Part shown: in pieces, positions 54,324-63,260 of the stretch
Layout of the letters: each line of letters begins with the position of its first letter
How positions within the stretch are numbered: the first letter of the stretch is position 1
From: Inconstantimicrobium porci
Lineage (GTDB): Bacteria > Bacillota > Clostridia > Clostridiales > Clostridiaceae
Assembly (NCBI RefSeq): GCF_009696465.1
Contig: NZ_VULX01000003.1
Location: forward strand, 1 to 64,000
Reading direction: 5' to 3'
DNA: 64,000 nucleotides
Program-made: the position numbers and the translations under genes
Notes under the pieces: generated by a model
Database searches by the model: none
Seen by the model: the letters and a program-made list of their open reading frames with translations, nothing else
What the model was told of the DNA's origin: nothing

Positions 54324-55337
54324 ATGGTAGTTATTTTAAAACAAGGAACATCAAAAGATGAAATAGTAAAAATAACAAAAAATATTGAAAAACGTGGTCT
54401 GAAAGTCAGTACTGTAGTTGGCGATAAACTTATAGTATTAGGACTTATTGGGGATACAAGCAAAGTAGACTCAACAATTCTTGAAGCTAATGATTGTGTA
54501 GAGAGGGTTTTACATGTTCAGGAGCCTTTTAAGAGGGCTAATAGAATGTTTAAACCGGAAGATACAATAGTAGATGTAAATGGTGTCAAGATTGGTGGAG
54601 GCCATTTTGGACTAATAGCAGGTCCATGCTCAGTAGAAAGTGAAGAACAGATTATTGAGATAGCTAAGTCAGTTAAGAAATCAGGAGCTACAATGTTAAG
54701 AGGTGGAGCTTTCAAACCTAGAACATCACCATATTCTTTTCAGGGATTAAAGGACGAAGGGCTAGATTTACTTCTTAAGGCAAAAAAAGCTACAGGACTT
54801 CCTATTGTAACAGAAATCATGTCTACCGATTATCTTGACAGGTTCGCAAATGATGTTGATGTAATACAGGTTGGAGCAAGAAACATGCAGAACTTTGAAC
54901 TTTTAAAGGAATTGGGAAAGATTAGAAAGCCTATTCTTTTAAAGAGAGGATTAAGTGCAACTTATGAAGAACTGCTAATGTCAGCAGAATATATAATGGC
55001 TGGTGGAAATGATAATGTAATTCTTTGTGAAAGAGGAATAAGAACATTTGAAACTTACACTAGAAATACTCTTGATGTGGCTGCAATACCAGTGATAAAG
55101 AGATTGTCTCACCTTCCAATTATTATTGATCCTTCTCACTCAGCAGGAAAGTGGTGGCTTGTTGAACCATTAGCAAAGGCAGCTGTAGCCGCAGGAGCTG
55201 ATGGCCTTATTATAGAAGTCCATAATGATCCTGCAAATGCTTTATGTGATGGACAGCAGTCAATTAAGCCGGATAAATTTGACAGCCTTGTTCAGGAATT
55301 AAAAATGATTGCTAAAGCTGTAGGTAAAGAAATTTAG
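54324..55337 (+). CDS. aroF: 3-deoxy-7-phosphoheptulonate (DAHP) synthase
   Basis: The 337-residue type I-beta enzyme condenses PEP and erythrose 4-phosphate, the first step of the shikimate pathway. Residues 1-75 form the ferredoxin-like regulatory domain known from Thermotoga DAHP synthase (feedback by Tyr/Phe). The barrel follows with AGPCSVES, GAFKPRTSPYSFQG, ILLKRGL and IIDPSHSAG. AGAGGAGG precedes the ATG. It is the first gene after the attenuator. Confidence 0.96.
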   Translation: MVVILKQGTSKDEIVKITKNIEKRGLKVSTVVGDKLIVLGLIGDTSKVDSTILEANDCVERVLHVQEPFKRANRMFKPEDTIVDVNGVKIGGGHFGLIAGPCSVESEEQIIEIAKSVKKSGATMLRGGAFKPRTSPYSFQGLKDEGLDLLLKAKKATGLPIVTEIMSTDYLDRFANDVDVIQVGARNMQNFELLKELGKIRKPILLKRGLSATYEELLMSAEYIMAGGNDNVILCERGIRTFETYTRNTLDVAAIPVIKRLSHLPIIIDPSHSAGKWWLVEPLAKAAVAAGADGLIIEVHNDPANALCDGQQSIKPDKFDSLVQELKMIAKAVGKEI

Positions 55338-55357
55338 TAAGTCAAAGGGTGATTATA

Positions 55358-56413
55358 ATGCAAGAACTGCATGTTGATTTAGGCAATATAAGTTATGACA
55401 TAAAAATAGCAAAAGGATTAAGACATACTATAGGAACGGAAATAAAAAATATTTTTAATGGCAGAAAAATAGCCCTTATTACAGATGAAAATGTTGATAA
55501 ATATTATGGAAGTGAAACAGAAAAATCTTTGAAGAATCAGGGATTTGATGTTAGGAAAATAGTACTTAAGGCTGGTGAAAAGACTAAATCTTTTAACAGT
55601 CTGATGACACTTTACAATGAGTTTATCGATTTTAATCTTACAAGAAGTGACCTTATTATAACAATGGGCGGTGGAGTTATTGGAGATCTTGGTGGATTTG
55701 CTGCTGCTACATATTTAAGGGGAATTAAGTTTGTGCAGTTTCCCACATCGCTTCTTGCACAGGTAGATTCTTCTGTTGGTGGTAAAGTAGCAGTTGATCT
55801 TGAAAAAGGTAAAAATCTTGTTGGTGCTTTTTATCATCCATCTCTTGTTATTATAGACAGCGAAATGCTTGATACCTTACCAGATAGAGTATTCAATGAT
55901 GGTATGGGGGAAGTAATAAAATATGGACTTATTGGTGATAAAGAATTATTTGATAAACTTTATAATGCAGGTGGCAGAAACGATGTAATGAAGATCATAG
56001 ACGATGTTATACATACGTGCTGTGATATTAAAAGAATAGTCGTTGAAAAAGATGAAAAAGATACAGGACTTAGAATGATTCTTAATTTTGGACATACGAT
56101 TGGTCATGCAATTGAAAAGTATTTTAATTTTGAAAAGTACACTCATGGAGAAGCTATTTCTATTGGTATGTATGAAATAACGAAAATAAGTGAAGAGAAA
56201 GGTCTTACTGAAAAGGGAACTGCAGATAGAATAATAAATATTCTTGTTAAATATGATCTTCCTTATGATGTTAAAATAGATAATAAAGAAGAAATTATCG
56301 ATACAATATCTTTAGATAAAAAGAATCTAAATAATGTACTTAATTTAATTGTTTTGGATAAAATAGGCAGTTGTAGAATTATAAAAGAAAGCAGGCAGTT
56401 TTTCATTAAGTAA
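55358..56413 (+). CDS. aroB: 3-dehydroquinate synthase
   Basis: The 351-residue NAD- and metal-dependent enzyme converts DAHP to 3-dehydroquinate. Motifs are GGGVIGDLGGFAAATYLRG, PTSLLAQVDSSVGGK, and metal ligands in the RMILNFGHTIGHAIE region and EHGE-like THGEAI. The ATG at 55358 follows GGGTGAT; an upstream GTG at 55349 overlaps that site. The gene is followed by a 75-bp gap where aroA is found in related clusters. Confidence 0.96.
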   Translation: MQELHVDLGNISYDIKIAKGLRHTIGTEIKNIFNGRKIALITDENVDKYYGSETEKSLKNQGFDVRKIVLKAGEKTKSFNSLMTLYNEFIDFNLTRSDLIITMGGGVIGDLGGFAAATYLRGIKFVQFPTSLLAQVDSSVGGKVAVDLEKGKNLVGAFYHPSLVIIDSEMLDTLPDRVFNDGMGEVIKYGLIGDKELFDKLYNAGGRNDVMKIIDDVIHTCCDIKRIVVEKDEKDTGLRMILNFGHTIGHAIEKYFNFEKYTHGEAISIGMYEITKISEEKGLTEKGTADRIINILVKYDLPYDVKIDNKEEIIDTISLDKKNLNNVLNLIVLDKIGSCRIIKESRQFFIK

Positions 56414-56488
56414 TTATATAAGTATAATAGTAATATAAATGATTATTAGGAATCTTGCATGAATGAATGTTACTTGGAGGTAATATAG

Positions 56489-57565
56489 ATGAGTGGATTT
56501 TGGGGCAGTAAAATTAAACTATCCATATTTGGCGAATCACATGGAGAAGGAATTGGAATAACAATAGACGGTCTTCAACCAGGATTTAAGATTGATTTTG
56601 AGAAGGTGCAGCAGGAAATGGACAGAAGAGCACCAGGAAGAAATAGTATAAGCACTGCCAGAAAAGAAGGCGATAAAGTCACAGTAATGAGTGGAATCTT
56701 TAATGGTGTTACTACTGGAACTCCATTATGTGGAATCATCAGGAATGAAGATAAAAAATCAAGAGATTACAGCACACAAGCTGTATTAATGAGGCCTGGT
56801 CATGGAGATTATCCCGGATACTTAAAATATAATGGTTTCAATGATTACAGAGGCGGAGGACATTTTTCAGGCAGGATTACAGCACCTCTTGTTTTTGCAG
56901 GTGCAATTGCTAAGCAGATGCTTTTAGAAAAAAATATAAAGGTTTATTCACATATTAAATCAATAAGTAATATATATGATGATGAGATTGATTTATGCTG
57001 TATCAATGAAGATAAATTTGAAAATCTGAAGTCAAAAGAAATGGCAGTTTTAAATGATGAGACTATGATAAAGATGAAGAATAGAATTCTTGAGGTTAAG
57101 GAAGACTGCGATTCTGTAGGTGGAGTTATCGAGTGCATTATAACAGGAGTAGAAGGTGGAATAGGAGATCCATTCTTCGATTCTGTAGAAAGTACAATTT
57201 CGCATCTTGTATTTTCGGTACCAGCAGTAAAAGGAATTGAATTTGGTAAAGGTTTTGATATAACTAAAATGACTGGATCAAAAGCTAATGATCAGTATTA
57301 CTATGATAGTGATAAAGTTAAAACATATACAAATAATAATGGTGGCATTACTGGCGGCATTACAAATGGAATGAATATTGTCTTCAGGGTTGCAATAAAG
57401 CCTACACCATCAATATATAAGGAGCAGAATACAATCAATATCAAGGAAAAGAAAAATGATAAATTAAAGATTGTAGGTAGGCATGACCCATGTATTGTAC
57501 AGAGAGCTGTACCTGTTATTGAAGCTGTAGCTGCAATTGCTCTTTATGATTTAATTAAAGAATAG
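56489..57565 (+). CDS. aroC: Chorismate synthase
   Basis: The 358-residue FMN-dependent enzyme forms chorismate from EPSP. Signatures are FGESHGEGIG, RRAPGRNSISTARKE, RPGHGDYPGYLKY, and the C-terminal GRHDPCIVQRAVPV. TTGGAGG precedes the ATG. Its substrate needs EPSP synthase, which is not encoded in this operon. Confidence 0.97.
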   Translation: MSGFWGSKIKLSIFGESHGEGIGITIDGLQPGFKIDFEKVQQEMDRRAPGRNSISTARKEGDKVTVMSGIFNGVTTGTPLCGIIRNEDKKSRDYSTQAVLMRPGHGDYPGYLKYNGFNDYRGGGHFSGRITAPLVFAGAIAKQMLLEKNIKVYSHIKSISNIYDDEIDLCCINEDKFENLKSKEMAVLNDETMIKMKNRILEVKEDCDSVGGVIECIITGVEGGIGDPFFDSVESTISHLVFSVPAVKGIEFGKGFDITKMTGSKANDQYYYDSDKVKTYTNNNGGITGGITNGMNIVFRVAIKPTPSIYKEQNTINIKEKKNDKLKIVGRHDPCIVQRAVPVIEAVAAIALYDLIKE

Positions 57566-57578
57566 GAGATTGCTTTTT

Positions 57579-58691
57579 ATGGGATTAGATGAATATAGAA
57601 AAAAAATAGATGACATAGATAAGCAGATTATGAAACTTTTTGTGGACAGAATGGAAACTGTTACAAAGGTTGGGCTATATAAAAAACAACATAATATTGA
57701 AATACTTAATACTTGTAGAGAGAACCAGGTTATCGAAAAAAATGTTAAGCTGCTTGATGACAGTCTTAAGGAAGAAGGAAAAGAATTTCTTGAAGCAATG
57801 ATGGCTGTAAGCAGAAAATATCAGGCTAAGATAATTAACAAGCAAAATACTAGTACTTATGATTATGTGAAAATTGGTTATCCAGGCGTAAGAGGCTCAT
57901 TTTGCCATCAGGCTCTTTTGGAATATTTTAAAACAGAAAAAAATGCAAAGAATTATAATGATTTTGAAGATGTTTTCGTATCTTTAAAGAATGGCGAAAT
58001 AGAGTATGCAGTTCTGCCAATTGAAAATTCTTCAACAGGTGCAATAAACAGTGTTTATGATTTGCTTAGGAAGTATGGATTTTATATTGTAGGTGAACAG
58101 TGTATATCCATAGATCAGAATCTTATTGGTATTGATGGTACTGAAATTACTGATATAGAAGAAGTATACTCTCATACACAAGGATTTGAACAAAGTACAA
58201 TGTTCCTGCAGAATCATAAGACGTGGAAGCTTATACCTTATCATAATACAGCAACAAGTGCAAAGCATGTAAAAGAACTTAATGACAAGCATAAAGCTGC
58301 CATAGCAAGTAGAGAAGCTGCTAAGATATATGGGTTAAAGGTTATCAAGGAAGGTATAAATGATAACAGAAATAATACTACAAGGTTCATAATAGTAGGG
58401 AAGAAGCTTCAAAATGATGATATATATAATAAGATATCTGTAGTATTTTCTTTAAAACATGAATCAGGAAGCCTTTACAGTGTACTTAAATATTTTGCTG
58501 AGAATAAGATAAACCTATTAAAGATAGAATCAAGGCCTAGAGAAGAAACTAACTGGGAGTACTTTTTCTATATAGATTTTGAAGGAAATCTAAATAATGA
58601 AGCTATAGATAAGGCAATTAATGAGCTAAAAACAAGTTCATCATATTTTAGACTTCTAGGATGTTATAAAGCATCATGCGAAGTGAAATAA
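57579..58691 (+). CDS. pheA: Bifunctional chorismate mutase-prephenate dehydratase
   Basis: The 370-residue P-protein has an AroQ-type chorismate mutase (1-85; LDEYRKKIDDIDKQI), a prephenate dehydratase (about 98-275; YPGVRGSFCHQA, IENSSTGAINSV, NNTTRFIIVG with the catalytic Thr) and an ACT domain (about 285-365; ESRPREETNWEYFFY) for Phe feedback. It makes phenylpyruvate. TAGGAGA lies before the ATG at 57579; an in-frame TTG at 57570 is too close to that site. Confidence 0.96.
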   Translation: MGLDEYRKKIDDIDKQIMKLFVDRMETVTKVGLYKKQHNIEILNTCRENQVIEKNVKLLDDSLKEEGKEFLEAMMAVSRKYQAKIINKQNTSTYDYVKIGYPGVRGSFCHQALLEYFKTEKNAKNYNDFEDVFVSLKNGEIEYAVLPIENSSTGAINSVYDLLRKYGFYIVGEQCISIDQNLIGIDGTEITDIEEVYSHTQGFEQSTMFLQNHKTWKLIPYHNTATSAKHVKELNDKHKAAIASREAAKIYGLKVIKEGINDNRNNTTRFIIVGKKLQNDDIYNKISVVFSLKHESGSLYSVLKYFAENKINLLKIESRPREETNWEYFFYIDFEGNLNNEAIDKAINELKTSSSYFRLLGCYKASCEVK

Positions 58692-58713
58692 TATTTTATT
58701 TTAGAGGTGTAAT

Positions 58714-59532
58714 ATGAAAATTTTTGGTTTAGTTGGTGAAAAATTATCTCATAGTATGTCACCAGAAATTCATAATGAAATTTTTAAATTATTAAAAGAA
58801 AATGCAGTGTACAATCTTTTTGAAGTTGATGAAGATAATGTTTCAGAAGTTGGTGATGCTTTAAGAGTTCTTAATATCAAAGGTATCAATGTGACAATTC
58901 CTTATAAAGAGGAACTTATAAATTCTGTGGATGAATTATCACAGGAAGCTGAGAAAATAGGCGCCATCAATACTATATTAAATAAAGATGGTGTACTTAA
59001 AGGCTATAATACCGATTACTATGGATTTGGAAGAATGCTTAAAAATTTCAATGTGAATTTAAAAAATAAAGTTGTAGTGGTTTTAGGTAACGGAGGAGCA
59101 GCAAAGGCTGTTGTACAGTATGTAGCTGATCAGAATCCTAAAGATATACTAATAGTAGCAAGAAATAAAGTTAAAGCTAAAAATTCATTCAAGAAATATG
59201 ATGTTATAAATTATGATGAACTTGTAAATATAAGGGGAGATATTATATTAAATACTACACCAGTAGGGATGTATCCTAAAGCAGGAGTCAGCGTCGTTGA
59301 TGGCAGTGTAATTGAAAAATTTAATATAGCTATTGATCTTATTTTTAACCCATTTGAAACTGAGTTTTTAAGGATTGCTAGAGAAAAAGGGCTAAAGACT
59401 ATAGGTGGTCTGTATATGCTTGTTGGCCAGGCTATTAAAGCAGAAGAAATATGGCTTGGTAAAGAAATCAGTGAAGAGGACGAAATGATTATTTACAAGA
59501 AACTTAAGGATATTATGGAGGGGAGAAATTGA
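58714..59532 (+). CDS. aroE: Shikimate dehydrogenase
   Basis: The 272-residue NADPH enzyme reduces dehydroshikimate to shikimate. Substrate-binding motif SHSMSPEIHN, catalytic Lys in NVTIPYKEEL, GYNTDYYGF, and the nucleotide loop GNGGAAKAV are present. It overlaps aroK by 4 bp. Confidence 0.96.
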   Translation: MKIFGLVGEKLSHSMSPEIHNEIFKLLKENAVYNLFEVDEDNVSEVGDALRVLNIKGINVTIPYKEELINSVDELSQEAEKIGAINTILNKDGVLKGYNTDYYGFGRMLKNFNVNLKNKVVVVLGNGGAAKAVVQYVADQNPKDILIVARNKVKAKNSFKKYDVINYDELVNIRGDIILNTTPVGMYPKAGVSVVDGSVIEKFNIAIDLIFNPFETEFLRIAREKGLKTIGGLYMLVGQAIKAEEIWLGKEISEEDEMIIYKKLKDIMEGRN

Positions 59533-60026
59533 ATATAGTTCTAATTGGAATTATGGGAGCAGGAAAAACAACCGTTGGAAAAATTTTGAGTAAAAGATTA
59601 AACAGAACTTTTATTGATACAGACGATTACGTTGTAAAGAAAAATAATATGTCAATTAAAGATATGTTTGATTATGGAGAAGAGTATTTCAGAAAATGTG
59701 AAAGCGATACTATAAAGGATGTTAGCCGATTGCAGGATGTAGTTATTTCATGTGGCGGCGGAATAATAAAGAAGAAAGAAAATATCGATTGCCTTAAAGA
59801 GAATGGCTGTATTGTATATATCGACAGACCCATAGAATCAATTTTAAATGATATAAATGTAGAAGGAAGACCTCTTCTTAAATCAGGTAAAGATAATCTT
59901 TATAAGTTGTATAATGAGAGAAGAAAACTTTATGAACTTTACTGTGATTATCATATCAAAAATGAGAGTTCTGCTGAGCATTGCGCAGATGATATTATAA
60001 GAGAAATGAATCTTGGGAAGAGGTGA
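59529..60026 (+). CDS. aroK: Shikimate kinase
   Basis: The 165-residue kinase has P-loop GIMGAGKTT, shikimate-binding DTDDYV and GGGI, and lid EGRPLL. It starts with TTG at 59529, overlapping the aroE stop (TTGA), after GGAGGGGAG. Confidence 0.95.
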   Translation: MNIVLIGIMGAGKTTVGKILSKRLNRTFIDTDDYVVKKNNMSIKDMFDYGEEYFRKCESDTIKDVSRLQDVVISCGGGIIKKKENIDCLKENGCIVYIDRPIESILNDINVEGRPLLKSGKDNLYKLYNERRKLYELYCDYHIKNESSAEHCADDIIREMNLGKR

Positions 60027-60031
60027 TTATA

Positions 60032-60469
60032 TTGAAGATTATGGTTATAAATGGAGCCAATCTTAATTTCCTTGGTATCAGGGAAAAAAACATTTATGGT
60101 AAGAAGGGCTTTAAAGATGTAGTAGAGTACATCAAGTATGAAGCAAATAAAATCGATGTTACTGCTGACTGTAGACAGAGTAACATTGAAGGAGAGATTA
60201 TAAACTTTATTCAGGAAGCTTATCTTAATAATTATGATGGAATAGTAATCAATCCAGGTGCATATACTCATTATTCATATGCAATTATGGATGCAATAAA
60301 AAGTGTAGAGATGCCAGTTATAGAAGTACATATAAGTAATGTACATAAGAGAGAAGAGTTTAGACATACATCTGTGACTGTAGCAGCATGTTCAGGTCAG
60401 ATTGTAGGCCTTGGCATATATGGATATGTACTTGCGCTAATGGCAGTAAAGAATATAAAAGAGCAGTAA
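60032..60469 (+). CDS. aroQ: Type II 3-dehydroquinate dehydratase
   Basis: The 145-residue enzyme has INGANLNFLGIREKNIYG with the catalytic Tyr, INPGAYTHYSYA, VHISNVHKREEFRH with the catalytic His, and GLGIYGYVLAL. It dehydrates 3-dehydroquinate. The TTG at 60032 is chosen because the in-frame GTG at 60023 sits inside the GAGGTGAT ribosome binding site; homologues begin MKIMVING. Confidence 0.95.
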   Translation: MKIMVINGANLNFLGIREKNIYGKKGFKDVVEYIKYEANKIDVTADCRQSNIEGEIINFIQEAYLNNYDGIVINPGAYTHYSYAIMDAIKSVEMPVIEVHISNVHKREEFRHTSVTVAACSGQIVGLGIYGYVLALMAVKNIKEQ

Positions 60470-60495
60470 AAACTGCAGAAAATTAGGGGGCTATT

Positions 60496-61335
60496 ATGAA
60501 AATATGCATTGTAGGATTAGGAGTTATAGGTGGATCTTATGCACTGGCTTTAAAAGAAGCAGGATATAAAGAGGTGTATGGTATTGATAATGATACAGAA
60601 ACATTAAAGACTGCAAAGGAAATGGGGATAATAATTGAAGGATTTACTAGTGGTGGTGAAATACTTAATGAATGTGATGTGGTTATTTTAAGTCTGTATC
60701 CAAATTCAATTATTAATTTTATACGTGATAATGAAAAATACTTAAAACATGGTGCTGTTTTAACAGATGCTACAGGAATAAAAGAAAGTATCGTTGATAA
60801 AATAGAGAAATGTTTACGAGATGATGTGGAATTTGTTTTTGGACATCCAATGGCGGGAAGAGAGAAAAAAGGTATACTTTTTGCAAGTGGAGAAGTTTTT
60901 AAGGGAGCAAATTATATAATAACACCTACTGAAAGGACAAGTGAGCAAGCAATGAGCATGATTGAAAAGCTTGCTTACAGTATTGGTTTTAGAAGAGTAA
61001 CGAGAATTTCTCCTGTAGAGCATGATGCACTTATTGCCTTTACATCACAGCTTCCGCATGTATTAGCTGTAGCACTTATTAATAGTGATGATGAAAAATA
61101 TGATACAGGAAAGTTTATTGGAGATAGCTACAGGGAACTTACAAGAATATCAAATATTAATGGACCTCTGTGGACAGAACTTTTTCTGCACAATAAAAAG
61201 AATCTTCTTCATTGTATTGACAATTTTGAAAATCAGCTTGATATGCTTAAAAAAAGTATAAAAGAAAACGATGCTGAATCACTTAAGGATATGTTTGAAA
61301 AATCATCATCTAGAAGAGAAATGTTGGAATTGTAA
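60496..61335 (+). CDS. tyrA: Prephenate dehydrogenase
   Basis: The 279-residue NAD-dependent enzyme has the Rossmann motif GLGVIGGSYA and the active-site GHPMAGREKKG, followed by the C-terminal helical dimer domain (ISPVEHDALIAFTSQLPHV). No C-terminal ACT domain is present, so feedback by Tyr would need another route. It leads to tyrosine and is the last gene of the operon. No clear terminator follows, so read-through into the ABC-F leader is possible. Confidence 0.95.
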   Translation: MKICIVGLGVIGGSYALALKEAGYKEVYGIDNDTETLKTAKEMGIIIEGFTSGGEILNECDVVILSLYPNSIINFIRDNEKYLKHGAVLTDATGIKESIVDKIEKCLRDDVEFVFGHPMAGREKKGILFASGEVFKGANYIITPTERTSEQAMSMIEKLAYSIGFRRVTRISPVEHDALIAFTSQLPHVLAVALINSDDEKYDTGKFIGDSYRELTRISNINGPLWTELFLHNKKNLLHCIDNFENQLDMLKKSIKENDAESLKDMFEKSSSRREMLEL

Positions 61336-61376
61336 GTAAAGAATAATATGTATTTTAAATTACCATAGAAAAATAA

Positions 61377-61405
61377 TAGTCATTACAGAGTAAATTTGAT
61401 ATAAT
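61377..61405 (+). promoter_or_regulatory. Probable promoter of the ABC-F gene
   Basis: TAGTCA (61377-61382), 17-nt spacer, TATAAT (61400-61405). Confidence 0.5.
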
Positions 61406-61416
61406 ATACACAGAAT

Positions 61417-61526
61417 AATGAGACCGTTGCTATAATGTAGATGTAAAATGTACATATTTCAAGGGATTATCCTATAGATATGGTTACTTAATTATTATAT
61501 TACATCTATTATGCAGCAGCCTCATT
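61417..61526 (+). ncRNA. Long structured leader of the ABC-F gene
   Basis: AATGAG pairs with CTCATT at the base, GTTGC with GCAGC, ATAAT with ATTAT, and AGATGTA with TACATCT, giving an extended stem of about 24 bp with small bulges. A 55-nt apical region (61446-61500) contains AAGGGATTATCCT. It begins about 10 nt after the expected start of transcription, so it is the 5' UTR of the ABC-F gene. Confidence 0.6.
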
Positions 61527-61571
61527 TGCGTTTAAATAGAAAATATTTATATAGAGGAGTGCAGTAAATTA

Positions 61572-63152
61572 ATGATAACAGTAACTAATGTAAGTTTAAG
61601 ATACGGTGCACGTAGATTATTTGAAGATGTTAATTTGAAATTTACACCAGGAAACTGCTATGGAGTTATTGGTGCTAATGGAGCAGGAAAGTCAACTTTC
61701 TTAAAGATTCTTTCAGGACAGATAGAACCAAACACTGGAGATGTTTCATTAGATCCTAATGCTAGACTTTCAGTTTTAAAACAGGACCACTATCAGTATG
61801 ATGAAAATGTTGTTCTTGAAACAGTTATTATGGGTAATGAAAGATTATATCAGATAATGAAGGAAAAAGATGAGCTTTATGCTAAAGCTGATTTTACAGA
61901 TGAAGATGGAATAAAGGCATCTGAACTTGAAGGTGAGTTTGCAGAACTTAATGGATGGGAAGCTGAATCTGAAGCTGCAATGCTTTTACAGGGACTTGGA
62001 ATAGGTACTGAACTTCAGGATAAGAAGATGTCAGAATTAACAGGTGGAGAAAAGGTTAAAGTTCTTTTGGCTCAGGCATTATTTGGTAAGCCTGAAGTTC
62101 TTATACTAGACGAACCTACAAACCACTTAGATGCTAAATCAGTAGCATGGCTTGAAAACTTCCTAGCTGATTTTGAAGGAACAGTTATAGTTGTATCACA
62201 TGATAGACACTTCCTAAATATGATTTGTACGCATATTTGTGATGTGGATTTTGGAAAGATTAAGCTTTATGTTGGTAACTATGATTTCTGGTATCAGGCA
62301 AGCAGCCTTACAATGCAGATGGCAAAAGATCAGAACAAGAAGAAGGAAGAAAAGATTAAAGAACTTCAAAACTTTATTGCAAGATTCTCAGCTAACGCTT
62401 CAAAATCTAAGCAGGCTACTTCAAGAAAGAAACTACTTGATAAAATAACATTAGACGAAATACCAGCTTCTTCAAGAAAATATCCATTCGTAGGGTTTAG
62501 TATGGAAAGAGAAGTTGGAAATGAAGTTCTTACTGTTGAAGGATTAACTAAAACTATAGATGGGGAAAAAGTTCTAGATAATGTTTCATTTAGAGTTGAA
62601 AAGGGAGATAAGATTGCATTTGTTGGAAATGAAATCTCAATTACTACTTTATTCAAAATTTTAGTTGGAGAACTTGAAGCAGATTCAGGAAAATTCAAGT
62701 GGGGAGTTACTACTTCTCAGTCATACTTCCCTAAGGATAATAGCGAATACTTCAACGGATGTGAATTAAGTCTTGTTGATTGGCTTCGTCAGTACTCTGA
62801 TGATCAGACTGAAAGTTACTTGAGAGGATTCCTTGGAAGAATGTTATTCTCAGGGGAAGAGGCTCTTAAGAAAGCTAATGTTTTATCAGGAGGAGAAAAG
62901 GTTAGATGTATGTTATCTAGAATGATGCTTTCACATGCAAATGTACTTATTTTAGACCAGCCTACTAACCACCTTGATCTTGAATCAATAACTGCTGTAA
63001 ATAATGGACTTATAGATTTCAAGAGCAATGTTTTATTTGCAACTCATGACCATGAATTTATGCAGACAATAGCAAACAGAATAATCGAAGTTAATCATGA
63101 TTCATTCGTAGACAAGAGAATGACATATGATGAATACTTAGAAAGCAAATAA
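61572..63152 (+). CDS. ABC-F family ATPase (ribosome-associated type)
   Basis: The 526-residue protein has two ABC domains joined by a basic linker (about 240-300) and no membrane segments. Domain 1 is complete (GANGAGKST, LTGGEKVKV, LILDEPTNHLD). In domain 2 the Walker A region reads VGNEISITT, with no Lys, and Walker B is LILDQPTNHLD with Gln for the catalytic Glu. This suggests only one active site. Relatives (YkpA/YbiT, and resistance ABC-F proteins) act at the ribosomal E site. GAGGAG lies 12 nt before the ATG, with a structured leader upstream. Confidence 0.92.
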   Translation: MITVTNVSLRYGARRLFEDVNLKFTPGNCYGVIGANGAGKSTFLKILSGQIEPNTGDVSLDPNARLSVLKQDHYQYDENVVLETVIMGNERLYQIMKEKDELYAKADFTDEDGIKASELEGEFAELNGWEAESEAAMLLQGLGIGTELQDKKMSELTGGEKVKVLLAQALFGKPEVLILDEPTNHLDAKSVAWLENFLADFEGTVIVVSHDRHFLNMICTHICDVDFGKIKLYVGNYDFWYQASSLTMQMAKDQNKKKEEKIKELQNFIARFSANASKSKQATSRKKLLDKITLDEIPASSRKYPFVGFSMEREVGNEVLTVEGLTKTIDGEKVLDNVSFRVEKGDKIAFVGNEISITTLFKILVGELEADSGKFKWGVTTSQSYFPKDNSEYFNGCELSLVDWLRQYSDDQTESYLRGFLGRMLFSGEEALKKANVLSGGEKVRCMLSRMMLSHANVLILDQPTNHLDLESITAVNNGLIDFKSNVLFATHDHEFMQTIANRIIEVNHDSFVDKRMTYDEYLESK

Positions 63153-63166
63153 TTTTATATATTTTT

Positions 63167-63203
63167 CGCCTCGTGGTTTTTTTGAAACCCACGAGGCGTT
63201 TTC
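63167..63203 (+). terminator. Terminator of the ABC-F gene
   Basis: CGCCTCGTGG pairs with CCACGAGGCG, extended by TTT/AAA, then TTTT. Confidence 0.88.
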
Positions 63204-63260
63204 TGTGGGTAAACTCTAGAAATAGTTTACATAAAATATACATATTAAAAGGGGATACAT

